A DNA stretch of 45,000 bases from Pseudomonadota bacterium (GCA_016720075.1 JADJXW010000009.1:1-45000); one strand, 5' to 3'. Shown: positions 1 to 11,120, counted from the first letter of the stretch. Numbers and translations are program-made. Notes: generated by a model from the sequence alone, not told the origin.

Positions 1-1
1 T

Positions 2-884
2 GTGATGGACAAGGCGGGTCAGGGAATACTGGGACAACACTGGGATAACGTCCCAAATTCAATTTTCAGCCTCATCAATCCCGAACCCGATTCTATCAGG
101 ATCGGGAGATTGCCCGGATTGTTAAACGGGCGCTTTTTGGTCTACCCGCGAAGACATCGCTCGTTCTCGAGGCGGGTTGTGCAGACTCCACGATTCTCCC
201 GTACATCGGACGGGACCTGGGTTTGAATTGCCGGTCTGGACTATTCCGCCGCCGGATGCGAGAAGCTGCGTGCATCTTGATCGCTACGGACTGGCAGCAA
301 CGTCGAGTGTTGTGATGTTTTCGATCCCGTCGGAGACACTCTGCGGGGCAGCTGACGCGGTCGTGTCGTTTGGGCTGGTGGAGCACTTCACGGATACACC
401 CAGAATCATGAAGGCACTGGCAAGGCTGGTGCGGCCGGGCGGCCGCATTCTTACAGTTGTGCCAAATATGACAGGGACCGTCGGCCTCACCCAGTGGGTC
501 GCAGGTCCCGAGATTCGCAGGATTCACGAGGCGCTTTCGCCTGAGATGTTGGCGGATGCGCACCGCCAAGCCGGCCTTCGAGTGCTTGAGTCCGAATACT
601 TGCTCCCCATGGGCTACGGGGTGGTGAACTATAATCAGCCAGCCGGGCGTTTGTTGTTTGAGCTTCGTCGCGGCCTTATTGCGGCGCTTGTAAGGCTGTC
701 GTGGATGACTTGGTATGTGGACGAAAAAGGATTCTTCGCCTTCCGCGCACGGGCTGGTTCTCTCCGTTTTCCTTTTGTATCGCAGAGCGTCCTGTTGATT
801 AGACTCGGAACGGCGATGTCGAGTCGTCATGTTCCGATGCGGATATGCCAACCGCAAGGTCCGTGTTTCTGCGAGTGTGCGTGA
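2..884 (+). pseudogene. Class I SAM-dependent methyltransferase, frameshifted
   Basis: This is a methyltransferase with the class I Rossmann fold. The reading frame begins with GTG at 2 or ATG at 5 and changes near 92, near 225 and again before 350. Joined, the pieces give an SAM-binding motif I (LVLEAGCADST, about 160-192), a post-motif loop (GLDYSAAGCEKLRAS, about 233) and then an unbroken C-terminal part with ADAVVSFGLVEHF and LVRPGGRILTVVPN (about 354-470). The substrate cannot be read from sequence. Its place 9 bases before the amidotransferase suggests it decorates a surface sugar. The total length is normal for the family, so the breaks are small indels rather than loss of a domain. 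The exact 3' end is uncertain because one more shift near 845 is possible. Confidence 0.75.
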
Positions 885-893
885 GTAAATTTA

Positions 894-2816
894 ATGTGTG
901 GAATTGCGGGATTTCTTGGCTCAGGTAATCTGGCGCTGCTGGAACTTATGGCCGGGCTCATGGTCCATCGTGGACCGGATGACAGCGGATACTGGCTGTC
1001 AGCCAGCCTGGCACATGGATTCGCGCATCGTCGCCTGTCGATCCTCGATCTTTCCGAACGCGGTCACCAGCCAATGCTGGACGAACGTGGACTTGCCGTA
1101 GCCTGCTACAACGGCGAGATCTACAATTTCGCGGAACTACGAAAGGATCTCATCGATCGCGGGTGGCAGTTCAGGAGCGCCTCCGACACCGAGGTCCTGC
1201 TCAAGGGGTACTTGGAGTATGGGCGCGATATCGTCGCGAAGCTGAATGGCATCTTTGCGTTTGCGATTCATGATCTGCGAAGTGGCGAGACATTCCTGGC
1301 GCGTGATCAACTGGGCGTGAAACCCCTGTATCTCGCAGAGCTTGCCGGCACGGTTCTGTTTGCCAGCGAGCTCAAGTCACTATTGGCGGATGCAAGGGTA
1401 TCGCGCGACCTCGATTCTGTAGCGCTCCACAGATACCTTACCTTTCTGGTCCCCGGCGAAAGCACGCCACTGCGGGCGGTGCGCCGCATGGAGCCCGGCA
1501 CCGCTGCACTGGTTCGCGACGGAAGGGTGATTCGTACCTGGAAGTACTACCAGACTTCTTTCGGTAGTGCGGTTCGCATGTCGATCGAGGACTGCACGCA
1601 GGGGGTCGTGCAGCGGCTTAGAGCAGGCAGTGCAGCGTCAGATGGTGTCGGATGTCCGTAGGCGCATTCCTGTCTGGAGGGCTCGATTCCAGCGCCATTG
1701 TGGCGTTCGCGCGCGAATTCAGTGGTTCTCGATCCTTGGTGCTTCACCATGGCGCCTGATGGCGCAGAGATGGCAGCCGACGGAGTGACCGACGATCTGC
1801 CTTACGCCAAGCGGGTCGCAGAGTACCTGGGAGTGCGACTCCACGCGATCCCGGTGAAGTCGGATGTGATCGGGCGGTTGGGGCAGGCGCTATTTCATCT
1901 CGATGAGCCTATTGCCGACCCAGCCGCAATCAATGTGATGCTGATTTCTGAGCTCGCGCGTGATCACGATATCAAGGTGCTGCTGTCTGGTGCGGTGGGG
2001 ACGATATTTTCACCGGGTACCGCAGGCACAGGGCCTACGCTGGAGAGCGGCTTTGGTCCTGGTTGCCTCCAGCGGTTCGGGCGCGCGACTGCGCGTGGTG
2101 CCGGGCGGCTGCGGTTTCGAATCCGCTGCTCCGAAAGGTACGCAAGGTTTTGCAGAATGTTGGAGGCTCCGATGAGGAGCGGTTGCTCGGGTATTTTCAC
2201 TGGACGGATCCGGCCGTCGCTTCGGGATTGTTGGTTGAAGCGCCGCAGGTGTCGGGCGCGGATCTGCCGATGCTCCAGACCCTACAGGGCATGCATCCGG
2301 CCCAGCGGCCTCGACCGAATGCTGCTTCTTGAGCAGCGTCATTTCCTCAGTGACCACAATCTGATCTACACCGACAAGCTGACGATGGCCGCGGGTGTTG
2401 AGGGGCCAATGCCATTCCTTGATCTGGATCTCGTGGGGTTCGTCAATTCGCTGCCACCGCGATCAAGCAACGGCACGGTGTCGGAAAGTGGTTGCTGAAG
2501 CGTGCAATGAAGCCGTATTTGCCGAGGGACATCATCTATCGCCCGAAGACCGGATTTGGCGCGCCACTGCGAAAGTGGGTTCGAAGCGATCTCGTGCCGG
2601 TGATTGACGAGACGTGCTGTCAATCTCATGCATCGAGCGTCGGGGAGTTCAACGCTCGAAATGCACGCACTGATCGAGAGTGATCGAGTAGGCGCGGTGG
2701 ATGCCTCATATACGGTGTTCTCGATGTTGTGCATCGAGTTGTAGTGTCGAATGTTCCTGGACTCACCGTACCCCACAAGGCTGGACCGGTTGCACTGGCC
2801 TCTCGTGCGCACGTAG
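894..2816 (+). pseudogene. asnB: Asparagine synthase (glutamine-hydrolysing) type amidotransferase, frameshifted
   Basis: Class II glutamine amidotransferase fused to an ATP-pyrophosphatase synthetase domain. It starts with MCGIAGFLG, so the nucleophile Cys2 is present, and the glutaminase domain (RGPDDSG, CYNGEIYN, SDTEVLL) is intact to about 1600. The synthetase SGGLDSS ATP loop (about 1674-1695) is out of frame because one C seems missing near 1653. The second loop (SGAGGDD, about 1987) needs another missing base, and further shifts occur near 2085, 2330, 2460 and 2490. The C-terminal RPKTGFGAPLRKW is clear. An amber codon at 2742-2744 sits where the family has a Trp. The joined length, about 640 codons, is normal. 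In glycan clusters such proteins usually amidate a uronic acid or other sugar; free asparagine synthesis is the alternative. Confidence 0.85.
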
Positions 2817-2907
2817 TCGATGTTTGAGTCAGGAACGGACTAATGCCGCTCACCGGGCTTGGTGGTGGCCAGTTCGTGACGCACTATAGTCGGTGTTGGA
2901 GAGAGTG

Positions 2908-3665
2908 ATGACGAGCAGGAATCTGGTTCGTGCACTGGATGAACGGTGGTACCCGGAAGTACGCAGCCAATTGGATGACGAACTGCTGCGCGAGAGGATA
3001 CTTGGGCTCCTCGTGCCGGGAGCAGGATTCTCGATTCAGGTGCTGGTGCCGGCATCGTCAAGCAGATGAACTTCCGCGGTCTGGGTGCGGAGGTCAGTGG
3101 AACAGAACCCGATCCGCGCGTACTCGAGAATCCCATGCTTGACGTTGCCAGGATGGCCTGGGCGGAAGAGATTCCGTTTGCCGATGGTTCGTTCGATCTC
3201 GTGTTTGCCGACAATGTTCTGGAGCATCTGCAGAATCCCGGTGCCGTATTCCGTGAAGTATTCAGGGTCCTCAAGCCGGGCGGGAAATTCGTATTCAAGA
3301 CGCCGAACAAGTGGCATTACATGCCCCTGATTGCCCGGGCGACTCCACACGCGTTTCACCGCTTCTACAACCGGCTCCGGGGGCGAGAGGGTATCGATAC
3401 GTTCCCGACTGCCTATCGTGCCAATAGTCGTGCAGACCTCACAGAGCTTGGTCGGATATCCGGTCTGAGCATATTCTCGGTCGACCTAATTGAGGGCAGA
3501 CCGGAATATCTGCGAATTAGTCCCGTCACGTATGTGTTTGGCTACCTGTACGAACGTCTGGTGAATTCCACGAGGATATTCGACGGAGTCCGCATCCTGA
3601 TTATCGGTGTCCTTTCCAGGCCAAATGATGCTGGCCATCGCGCCGGAGCTCCGAGCGACCAATGA
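2908..3665 (+). CDS. Class I SAM-dependent methyltransferase (Methyltransf_11-like), one frameshift
   Basis: ATG at 2908 follows a GGAGAG ribosome-binding site. The first 38 codons (DERWYPEVRSQLDDELLRER...) lead to the SAM motif I. There a one-base loss near 3022 turns an ILDxGAGAGIVKQM motif into another frame, so the long open frame seems to start only at 3066. After it come EEIPFADGSFDLVFADNVLE and a FRVLKPGGKFVFKTPNKWHY segment, typical of Methyltransf_11. Joined length is about 252 residues. The substrate is unknown; from its setting it probably modifies a glycan or lipid-linked sugar. Its stop overlaps the ATG of the next gene (ATGA at 3662-3665), so the two are translationally coupled. 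Confidence 0.78.
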
Positions 3666-5557
3666 AGCAAGTACTGCAGAGCCTCAGAACGGGTGCAACC
3701 GAGATCGCAGAGGTGCCGTGCCCGGCCGTAGCCAGTGGGCAGCTGCTGATCCGCACGACACATAGCCTTGTTTCGAGTGGAACGGGGCGAATGCTCGTGG
3801 ATTTTCGGCAAGGCCGGTCTGATCGAGAAGGCTCGCCAACAGCCCGACAAGGTAAGGATGGTCCTGGACAAGGTGCGCACGGATGGTCTTCTGCCAACCA
3901 TCGAGGCGGTGCGCAACAAGTTGGATCAGCCTACGCCGATGGGCTACTGCAACGTCGGAATTGTCGTGGGGGTGGGTGCGGGGGTGGTGGATTTCGCCAT
4001 CGGGGACCGGGTCGCATCCAACGGAAAACATGCCGAGATCGTGTCCGTTCCCAGCAATCTGTGCGCCCGGATTCCCGATACGGTCGAAGATGAATCAGCG
4101 AGCTTCACAGTACTGTCGGCGATCGGCCTGCAGGGGATTCGGCTCGTCCAGCCGACTCTCGGGGAATGTGTGGTGGTGACGGGGCTGGGGCTGATCGGTC
4201 TGGTAACGGTGCAGCTGCTGCGCGCTGCGGGGTGTCGGGTGCTTGGGATTGATTTTGATCCCGCAAAGCTTGCTCTTGCCCAGGCATTTGGCGCGGAGGT
4301 CGTCGACCTGGCGGCTGGAGTGGACCCAGTGGCGAGCGCCCATGCGTTTTCCCGTGGTCGCGGTGTGGATGCGGTCATCATCACGGCTGCAACACGCAGC
4401 AGTGAGCCGGTTCATCAAGCTGCGCTCGCGAGTCGCAAACGCGGTCGGATCGTGCTGGTGGGTGTTGCGGGCCTGGGAGCTGTCCGTGCGGACTTCTATG
4501 AAAAGGAACTGACGTTCCAGGTCTCATGTTCATATGGGCCGGGTCGATACGATCCGTCCTATGAGCAGGGCGGAAACGACTATCCAGTTGGCTTCGTCCG
4601 GTGGACCGAGCAGCGCAATTTCGAGGCGGCGCTCGACATGATGAGTGATCGACGTATCGACGTCGCGGGCCTGGTGTCTCATCGTTTTCCGATCGCCCAG
4701 GCCGAGTCGGCATACGCGATCGTGGGTGGCTCAGAGCCCTCACTCGGAATAGTGCTGCAGTATCCAGTGGAGCCCGGAACTGAAGCGGTGCGCTTCGAGC
4801 GTACCGTGATCATCAGTGGTGCTCGGGTGGCGAGCGACAGCGCCGAGAACTGTGGTGTCAGTGTGATAGGTGCTGGCGGCTACGCGGGCGGCATGCTGAT
4901 TCCGGCCTTTCGTGAGGCCGGCGCGCTTTCGGTACATTGCGGGTGCCGGCGGTCCCGGCAGTGTGCACCTGGGCCGCAAGTTCGGATTCAGAAGGCAACC
5001 ACCGACTACCAGGACGCATTCGAGCCTTGCTCAGGTCGAAACCGGGTCCAAAGTCCATGATCATGACGGTGAATGCGGGCGCCATCCCGGCGGACCACTG
5101 GACACAGGATCCCGCTGTCGGAGGGGGGCGACTAGTCGGGGAGGGCTGTCACTTCATCGACCTGTTGCGGCATCTGGCCGGGGCACCGTTGCTATCGCTG
5201 CATGCGACACGCATGGGCGGTGGACGACCCGACACCGTATCGCTGCAATTGCAGTTCGATGAGGGCTCCATCGGCACGATTCACTATCTTGCCAACGGCA
5301 GCAAGTCTTTCCCGAAGGAACGACTTGAAGTCTTCGCGGGCGGTGGGGTGCTGCAACTCGACAACTTTCGGCGGTTGCAGGGCTTCGGTTGGAAGGGCTT
5401 CGATTCAATGAAGTTGTGGCGACAGGACAAGGGTCGGAAGGCCTGCGCGGCTGCATTCAGGAGGGCCATAACGCATGGAGCGTCGCCTCCGATACCGCTT
5501 CAGGAATTGCTGGAAGTGACCTCCTGGCGCATCCGCGCGCAGGAGGCGGTGCAGTAA
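3662..5557 (+). pseudogene. Two-domain oxidoreductase: zinc-type alcohol dehydrogenase fused to Gfo/Idh/MocA, frameshifted and internally deleted
   Basis: The N-terminal half is a medium-chain dehydrogenase: SLVSSGT, PMGYCNVGIVVGVG, the nucleotide-binding VVTGLGLIGLVTVQLLRAAG (about 4170-4230) and VDAVIITAATRS. An extra T near 3800 shifts the start against the main frame. The second half begins a Gfo/Idh Rossmann domain (GVSVIGAGGYAGGMLIPAF, about 4858-4910) and changes frame near 4930. It then jumps from TTDYQDA (about 5015) straight to ALLRSKPGPKSMIMTVNAGA (about 5030), so the segment carrying the family's EKP motif is missing. The C-terminal GRLVGEGCHFIDLLRHLAG is intact. Such fusions are frequent in capsule and O-antigen clusters beside heparinase-like proteins, where they are thought to remodel a nucleotide- or lipid-linked sugar. 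Confidence 0.8.
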
Positions 5558-5576
5558 TGGATGGCGGCGGCGTCAG

Positions 5577-7201
5577 ATGACGTCGATTGGGACGTACTGG
5601 CGAACGGTCAGGCATTTGAAGGTCCGCCAGGTCGCGGGTCGCTTGTTGTTTCGCCTCGGCGCCTTGCGGCCCAGAATACGACCGGCACCCACCCTTCGTG
5701 CTGCAGCCGGGCAGTGGATACTGCCCGCTCGTCGCGAACAGAGTCTGTTCCCCGGGCTGCTTTTCCGGTTCCTGAATGAGGAGCGTGCGCTGGAAGATTG
5801 CGGCTGGGACTCGCCCGCAGTTCCCAGACTCTGGCGGTACAACCTGCATTACTTCGAGGATCTGAACGCTCGAGGAAGTCAGAAGCGTCGCGATCTGCAG
5901 GCGCAGGCGGTCAATCGCTGGATTGCTGAGAATCCGCCGGTTGAGGGGTCGGGTTGGGAGCCGTACCCCACTTCGCTTCGCGTGGTGAACTGGATCAAGT
6001 GGCTCCGCAATGGCGAGCCTCCCGATACGGCATGGCTGGCAAGTCTGGCCCATCAGGTTCGATGGCTCGAGCGAAGGCTTGAGTGGCACTTGCTGGGCAA
6101 TCATCTGTTCGTCAATGCCAAAGCGCTGTTCATAGCAGGTCTGTATTTCGAAGGCGAGGAGGCCAATCGCTGGCGCAACAGGGGCGTGAGCATTCTGACG
6201 CGGCAGCTCGCTGAGCAGGTGCTTGCTGACGGTGGACAGTTCGAGAGAACCCCGATGTACCATCGCCTTGCCTGGGAGGATGTTCTGGATCCTGCTGGCA
6301 TTCTTGCGGTGCTATGGCGTGCCGGATCGAGCGGCGTCCGAGCTTCGTGACGCGCTGGCCGAGTGCAGTTCGCGCATGTGGGAGTGGGCCCGATTCATGC
6401 GGTTCAGCGATGGCTCGATGCCGCGATTCAACGATTCCGCAGAAGGTATAGCGCCGCCCTATAAAGAGCTCTCTCGCGTCGCGCACTCATTGGGTCTGGA
6501 GCCTCCATTCAAGCCGATGCGGGCCATCGAGTTGCTCGCCTCGTCGGGATATGCGCGACTCGCATGGAGTGATGCGCTCGCGTTCGTCGACGTAGCATGC
6601 ATCGGGCCCGACTACCTTCCAGGTCACGCGCATGCCGACACATTATCCTTCGAACTCGAAGAGGATACAGGGCAGGCTGGTTGTCGTGAACAGGGGACCT
6701 CCTGCTATGGAGACTCTCCGAGGGCGCCACTACGAACGAAGTACTGCAGCTCACAGCACAGTGCAGGTGAAAGCATGGGAGCTCGTCGGAAACCTGGGGC
6801 GGGTTTCGTGTCGGACGGCGGGCCTATCCCACACAACTGGTGATGAAAGATGACGCTATTGGTTGCTCGCACGATGGTTAGCGTTATTGCCAACCGGCCC
6901 CATGCATCGCCGCACGTGGACGATGACGGGGCGGGGACTGGAGGTTCAGGACATGGTGAATGGTGGGGTCGCCTCGGTAGCCCGTTATCATCTGGCGCCT
7001 GGCCTGCGTGCGGTCGAGGGTTCCTCTGGTCAGTGGAAAATTCTGGACGGCGACAGGGTTGTGGCAGGCCTGGATGTGAGGAAAGGCCGGTGCCGGGCGC
7101 TGCCCGGTGAACAGGCGCTCGCATTCGGCGTGCTGGTTCCGGCGGCGACGTTGGAAGTCACCCTGGCCGAGGGACAGTCCGTGACTTGCTGGAGTTGGTA
7201 G
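5577..7201 (+). pseudogene. Heparinase II/III-family (alginate-lyase-like) protein, frameshifted
   Basis: ATG 5577 gives MTSIGTYWRTVRHL, the usual opening of cluster-linked heparinase II/III proteins. An alpha-toroid part follows with RLWRYNLHYFEDL, WEPYPTSLRVVNWIKWL and a GNHLFVNAKAL segment bearing the family Asn-His. The frame breaks near 6290. The middle (GIAPPYKELSRVAHSLGLEP and CIGPDYLPGHAHADTLSFEL, with the conserved Tyr/His of the beta-sandwich domain) lies in a second frame to about 6660. Four or so further shifts lead to the C-terminal SVARYHLAPGLRAVEG and the TAG at 7199-7201. In polysaccharide clusters these proteins are predicted to cleave or modify the uronate-containing chain. 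No signal peptide is visible, which fits a cytoplasmic or inner-membrane-linked role. Confidence 0.8.
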
Positions 7202-7206
7202 GCGAT

Positions 7207-8463
7207 ATGCGAATCCTGTTCCTGAGCGACAATTTTCCGCCTGAGGTCAACGCTCCGGCCAGTCGTACGTTTGAGCACTGCAGGCTATGGGTAAAGGCCG
7301 GGCATGAGGTCACCGTCATAACCTGCGCACCCAACTTTCCCAGAGGACGGGTGTTCGACGGATACCGCAATAGCCTGCGAAGCGTGGAAATGGTCGATGG
7401 GATACGCGTTGTCAGGGTGTGGAGCTACATCACGGCAAATGAAGGTTTTGCCCGTCGCGTACTGGATTACATGAGTTTCATGGTGAGCGCGACTTTCGCC
7501 AGTCTGTTTCAGCGGCGTGTGGACGTGGTGGTGGCAACATCGCCGCAGTTCTTTACAGCCTGCGCGGGATGGGCTGTAGGCTTCTGCAAGCGCGTGCCGT
7601 ATGTGTTCGAACTGAGAGATATCTGGCCGGAATCGATCAAGGCGGTCGGTGCCATGGGGGACTCCAGGTTGTTCAGGCTATTGGAGCGACTGGAGCTGTT
7701 TCTGTATCGAAGGGCAGCACGCATCGTCTCCGTGACCCACTCCTTTCGGCGGAATCTGATTGAGCGAGGGATCGACGGAGGCAAGATCGATGTCATAACC
7801 AACGGCGTGGATCTTTCCAGATACCTCCGCGACCGAAGGATGCGGAGTTGGAACTCAGGTTCGGACTCCAGGGTTGCTTTTGTTGCCGGGTACATTCGGA
7901 CGCACGGACTCGCGCATGGTCTGGATACGATCCTGGAGGTGGCTGCCAGACTGCAGCAACGTTGAGACGCTTCCAGGTTCGATTGCTCTTGCTTGGGGAC
8001 GGTGCAACAAGCAGCGGCTTCAGGATAGAGCCCGGGAGTTGGGGCTTCTAATCTCCTGTTTGTGGATTCCGTGCCCAAGGATGAGGTGGTTCGATGGTGG
8101 TCGTTGCTGGATGTGTGTCGATATTAATTCATCTTCGCCGTACTGAACTGTTCGGCACGGTAATTCCTTCGGAAGCTTTTCGAATGCACGGGGAAAGTGG
8201 CGCCCGGTTCTTCACGGAGTCGCTGGTGAGTCAGCGGAGATCGTGGAACGGGAGCGTGTCGGTAGGGTGTTTGAGCCCGAAAATGCGGCGGAGCTGAGGT
8301 CTCCTTATCAGAGGTTGCCGCGAACGATCAACTTCACCGGAAGGAGTGGCGTCTTAAACTGTCTGGTCGTGGCTGGCAGTACGACCGGAAGAATTTGGCG
8401 GATCTGATGTTGTCGAAGCTTTTGCTGACCCAAAGATCGTCCGATTCGCCGATCCTCCCCTAA
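7207..8463 (+). pseudogene. Glycosyltransferase family 4 (WbuB-like), frameshifted in the C-terminal half
   Basis: ATG 7207 lies 5 bases after the previous stop. The N-terminal acceptor domain is intact: MRILFLSDNFPPEVNAPASR, GHEVTVITCAPNFPRG, VVVATSPQFFTACAGW, and the WbuB hallmark FELRDIWPESIKAVG. The hinge SVTHSFRRNLIERGI and ITNGVDLSRYL follow. From about 7830 the donor domain is scattered over several frames, yet its motifs can still be read (FVAGYIGTHGLAHGLD-like, LLFVDSVPKDEVVRWW, LFGTVIPSKLFE-like, ERERVGRVFEPENAAEL), ending at TAA 8461-8463. Joined length is about 419 residues, normal for the family. It would transfer a sugar, possibly an N-acetylated aminosugar, onto the lipid-linked repeat unit on the cytoplasmic side. 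Confidence 0.8.
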
Positions 8464-8619
8464 CAGGACAATCGCTGTCGTGTATTGGAGACAGTGATAA
8501 CGGAAACCGGGGGGTCAGGTAACCCGGAATCGGGGCATTGTTGCCAGGCAGTGCCTGCTAGCGGTAACGTTCGCACAACATTTGGCGCATCAAGATGAAA
8601 CGGGGCTAAGCGGCGAGAC
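8464..8619. other. Intergenic gap, no gene
   Basis: This 156-base gap contains no coding signal. A short perfect inverted repeat AGGCA-G-TGCCT lies inside it (around 8549), but neither a convincing sigma-70 promoter nor a terminator with a U-tract was seen. Confidence 0.4.
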
Positions 8620-9695
8620 GTGCAAGTAATTCCGGCATCCATCGCCTCGTTTCTGGTTTCCTGCACCATGTTGCTGGCATTGCGTCCATTCGCCGAGGTT
8701 GTCGGACTGATAGACAGGCCTGGCGGTCGAAAGACTCATCACGGCGAGGTCCCCGTGGTAGGCGGGATCGCAATGTTCACTGGCCTGCTGGTTGCCGCAA
8801 TTGGTGGAACTGGGCTCGGGCGCGGTGGGCTCGACCTTCTGCTGGTTTCATCGTTCATGGTGGTCCTTGGTGCTCTGGACGACCGATTCAACCTTCCGCC
8901 CAAGGTCCGCTTGTTTGCCCATCTGTCCGCTGCGGTGGCGCTGGTCTACAGCACAGGCTACGTGGTCCGTGATCTGGGTGATCTAGTTGGCTTGCGCGAA
9001 CTCGAGCTGGGCCCGCTCTCACTTCCCTTTACAGTTGTGTCAATCGTTGCGTTGATCAACGCATTCAACATGCTTGACGGTCTAGATGGTCTTGCGGGCA
9101 GCTCCGGTTTAGTGGCCCTCGCGGGCATCATGGTTGTTTCTTCGCTCGGAGGGTTGCCAGGAACTGTGTTGGTTGCGGGAAGCATGCTGGGATCGGTTGC
9201 GGCTTTCTGATGTTCAATCTGCCGACAAACCTGAACCGACCCATTCGCACTTTCATGGGGGACGCCGGCAGCACACTGCTGGGTTTCCTGCTGGCGGGTC
9301 TGTCACTCAAGCTGGTCCAGCCAGATGCGCTCAATCTCGATCCGATGATAATTCTTTGGCTGATGCCCATCCCCGTTTTCGAACTATTCAGCAGCACTGC
9401 GCGCCGCATAGCCAAGGGCATACCTCCCACTCAAGCCGATAACGGCCACTTCCACCATCGCCTAGTGGCTGCCGGGCTTTCGGTGCGCGCTATTTGCGCT
9501 CTCTACTTCACGGTATCTGTAGCGGGCTGCGCGATGGCGGTCTGGTCTTACAAGGCTCAGATGCCGGAACCCATCCTGTTTGTTGGGTTCTGCATGGCGT
9601 TTGGTGCTTGGATGCTGTTTGTGCGTCACGCCCACCGGCTCGTGGTTGCGCTTCCTCCTTGGTTTCGCAGAACCGATCCGACGGTCGGACACTAA
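8620..9695 (+). CDS. wecA: Undecaprenyl-phosphate sugar-1-phosphate transferase, WecA/MraY family, one frameshift
   Basis: Polytopic membrane enzyme that moves a sugar-1-phosphate, usually GlcNAc-1-P, from UDP-sugar to undecaprenyl phosphate and so starts the repeat unit. GTG 8620 is the chosen start; ATG 8647 is an alternative. Family signatures are GGRKTHHGEVPVVGG, the Mg-binding LGALDDRF, NAFNMLDGLDGLAG, FMGDAGS and the HFHHRL loop that helps define the WecA group. A single missing base near 9205 (GCTTTCTGATG) splits the frame: the first piece ends at 9210 and the second goes on from 9210. Joined length is about 358 residues, as expected. Hydrophobic helices fill the spaces between motifs. 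With wecB downstream, an N-acetylhexosamine-initiated glycan is likely. Confidence 0.85.
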
Positions 9696-9720
9696 GCACC
9701 GACCTCAGTTTTGCGGGGCA

Positions 9721-9735
9721 ACCGACTGCGTCGGT
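9721..9735. other. Inverted repeat upstream of the phosphomannomutase gene
   Basis: ACCGAC-TGC-GTCGGT forms a perfect 6-base-arm hairpin between wecA and manB, followed by a weak T-run (GTCGTTT). It could be a feeble terminator for wecA or a protein-binding site; the sequence does not decide. Confidence 0.35.
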
Positions 9736-9761
9736 GTCGTTTCAGCGGTAAACTCGCGGCT

Positions 9762-11120
9762 ATGATCTCCCTCACCGCCTTCAAAGCGTACGACGTCCGC
9801 GGACGCATCCCCAACGAGCTGAACGAAGACCTGGCCTACAAGATCGGCCAAGCTTACGTCGGTTTCCTGAAGCCCAAACGCGTCTGCGTGGGCCGCGACA
9901 TCCGCCTGTCTTCGAAAGCTCTGCCAGGGCCCTGATCAGGGCCTGACCGATTCCGGCGCGGATGTCTACGATATCGGCCTGTGTGGTACGGAGGGCGTGT
10001 ATTTCAGTACATTCTCAGGTGGGATTCGACGGCGGGATCATGGTCACCGCCAGCCAATCCGCCCGACTACAACGGCATGAAGTTCGTTCGGGAGCAGTCC
10101 AAGCCCATCAGCGCCGATTCCGGCCTCATGGACATAGCTCGACTAATCGAAACGGGCCAGTTGTTACCCAAGGCCGGGGCCCCGGGGCGGGTCACCTCGC
10201 TCGACATGAACGCCCGCTACGACGCGCACCTGCTGAGCTATGTGGAGTGGTCCAAGCTAAAACCCCTGAAAGTAGTGGTGAACGCCGGCAACGGCGGGGC
10301 GGGCATGGTGATCGACCGGCTCGAACCGCACCTGCCGTTCCAGTTCATCAAGATCCACCACGAGCCCGACGGCACTTTCCCGCATGGTGTTCCCAACCCG
10401 ATGCTGGAAGGCAACCGATCCACCATCGATGCCATCCTGAAGCACAAGGCCGATGTGGGCCTGGCCTGGGACGGTGACTTCGACCGTTGCTTCTTCTTCG
10501 ACGAGAACGGCCTCTTCATCGAGGGCTACTACCTGGTGGGCCTGCTGGCCGAGGTGTTCCTCAAGCGCGAGAAGGGCGCCCGCATCGTCCACGACCCGCG
10601 CCTTACGTGGAATACCGTCGACATTGTCGCCAGGAACGGCGGCAAGGCGGTGCTCTCGAAGTCCGGCCACGCCTTCATCAAGCAGGTGATGCGCGACTGC
10701 GACGGCGCCTATGGCGGCGAGATGAGCGCGCACCACTACTTCCGCGATTTCGCCTACGCCGACAGCGGAATGATTCCCTGGCTGATCGTGCTGCAGGTGA
10801 TCAGCGAAACGGGCAAGAGCCTCTCGCAGTTGGTGGGTGAGCGTATGCGCATGTTCCCGGCCAGTGGCGAGATCAATCGCACGGTGGCGCCGGAGAAGGG
10901 CGGGGCGAAGGCAGTGCTAGCCCGCGCCGAAGCGCAGTACAGGGGTCAGGCGAAGTCGGTGGATTACACCGATGGCCTTTCGATGGAGTTCGACACATGG
11001 CGTTTCAATATCCGGGCGTCCAACACCGAGCCGCTGGTGCGGCTGAATGTGGAGTCCCGCGGGGATGAGGCGCTGATGAAGGCCAAGACCGCAGAACTGC
11101 TCGCGCTGATGGACGCGTGA
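9762..11120 (+). pseudogene. manB: Phosphomannomutase/phosphoglucomutase, frameshifted near the active-site serine
   Basis: Alpha-D-phosphohexomutase that makes mannose-1-phosphate (or glucose-1-phosphate) for nucleotide-sugar synthesis. ATG 9762 gives MISLTAFKAYDVRGRIPNEL, very like CpsG/ManB. Small indels occur near 9920, near 10010 and at the phosphoserine loop: VTASHNPPDYN is broken at about 10045, where two bases seem lost (AGCCAATCCG instead of a codon run for SHNP). From 10060 to 11120 the frame is clean: DVGLAWDGDFDRCFFFD (Mg-binding loop), SGHAFIKQVM, GGEMSAHHYFRDFAYADSG (sugar specificity) and RASNTEPLVRLNVES (phosphate binding). Joined length, about 453 codons, is normal. The gene stops at 11120 and the next begins at 11121. 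Confidence 0.88.
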
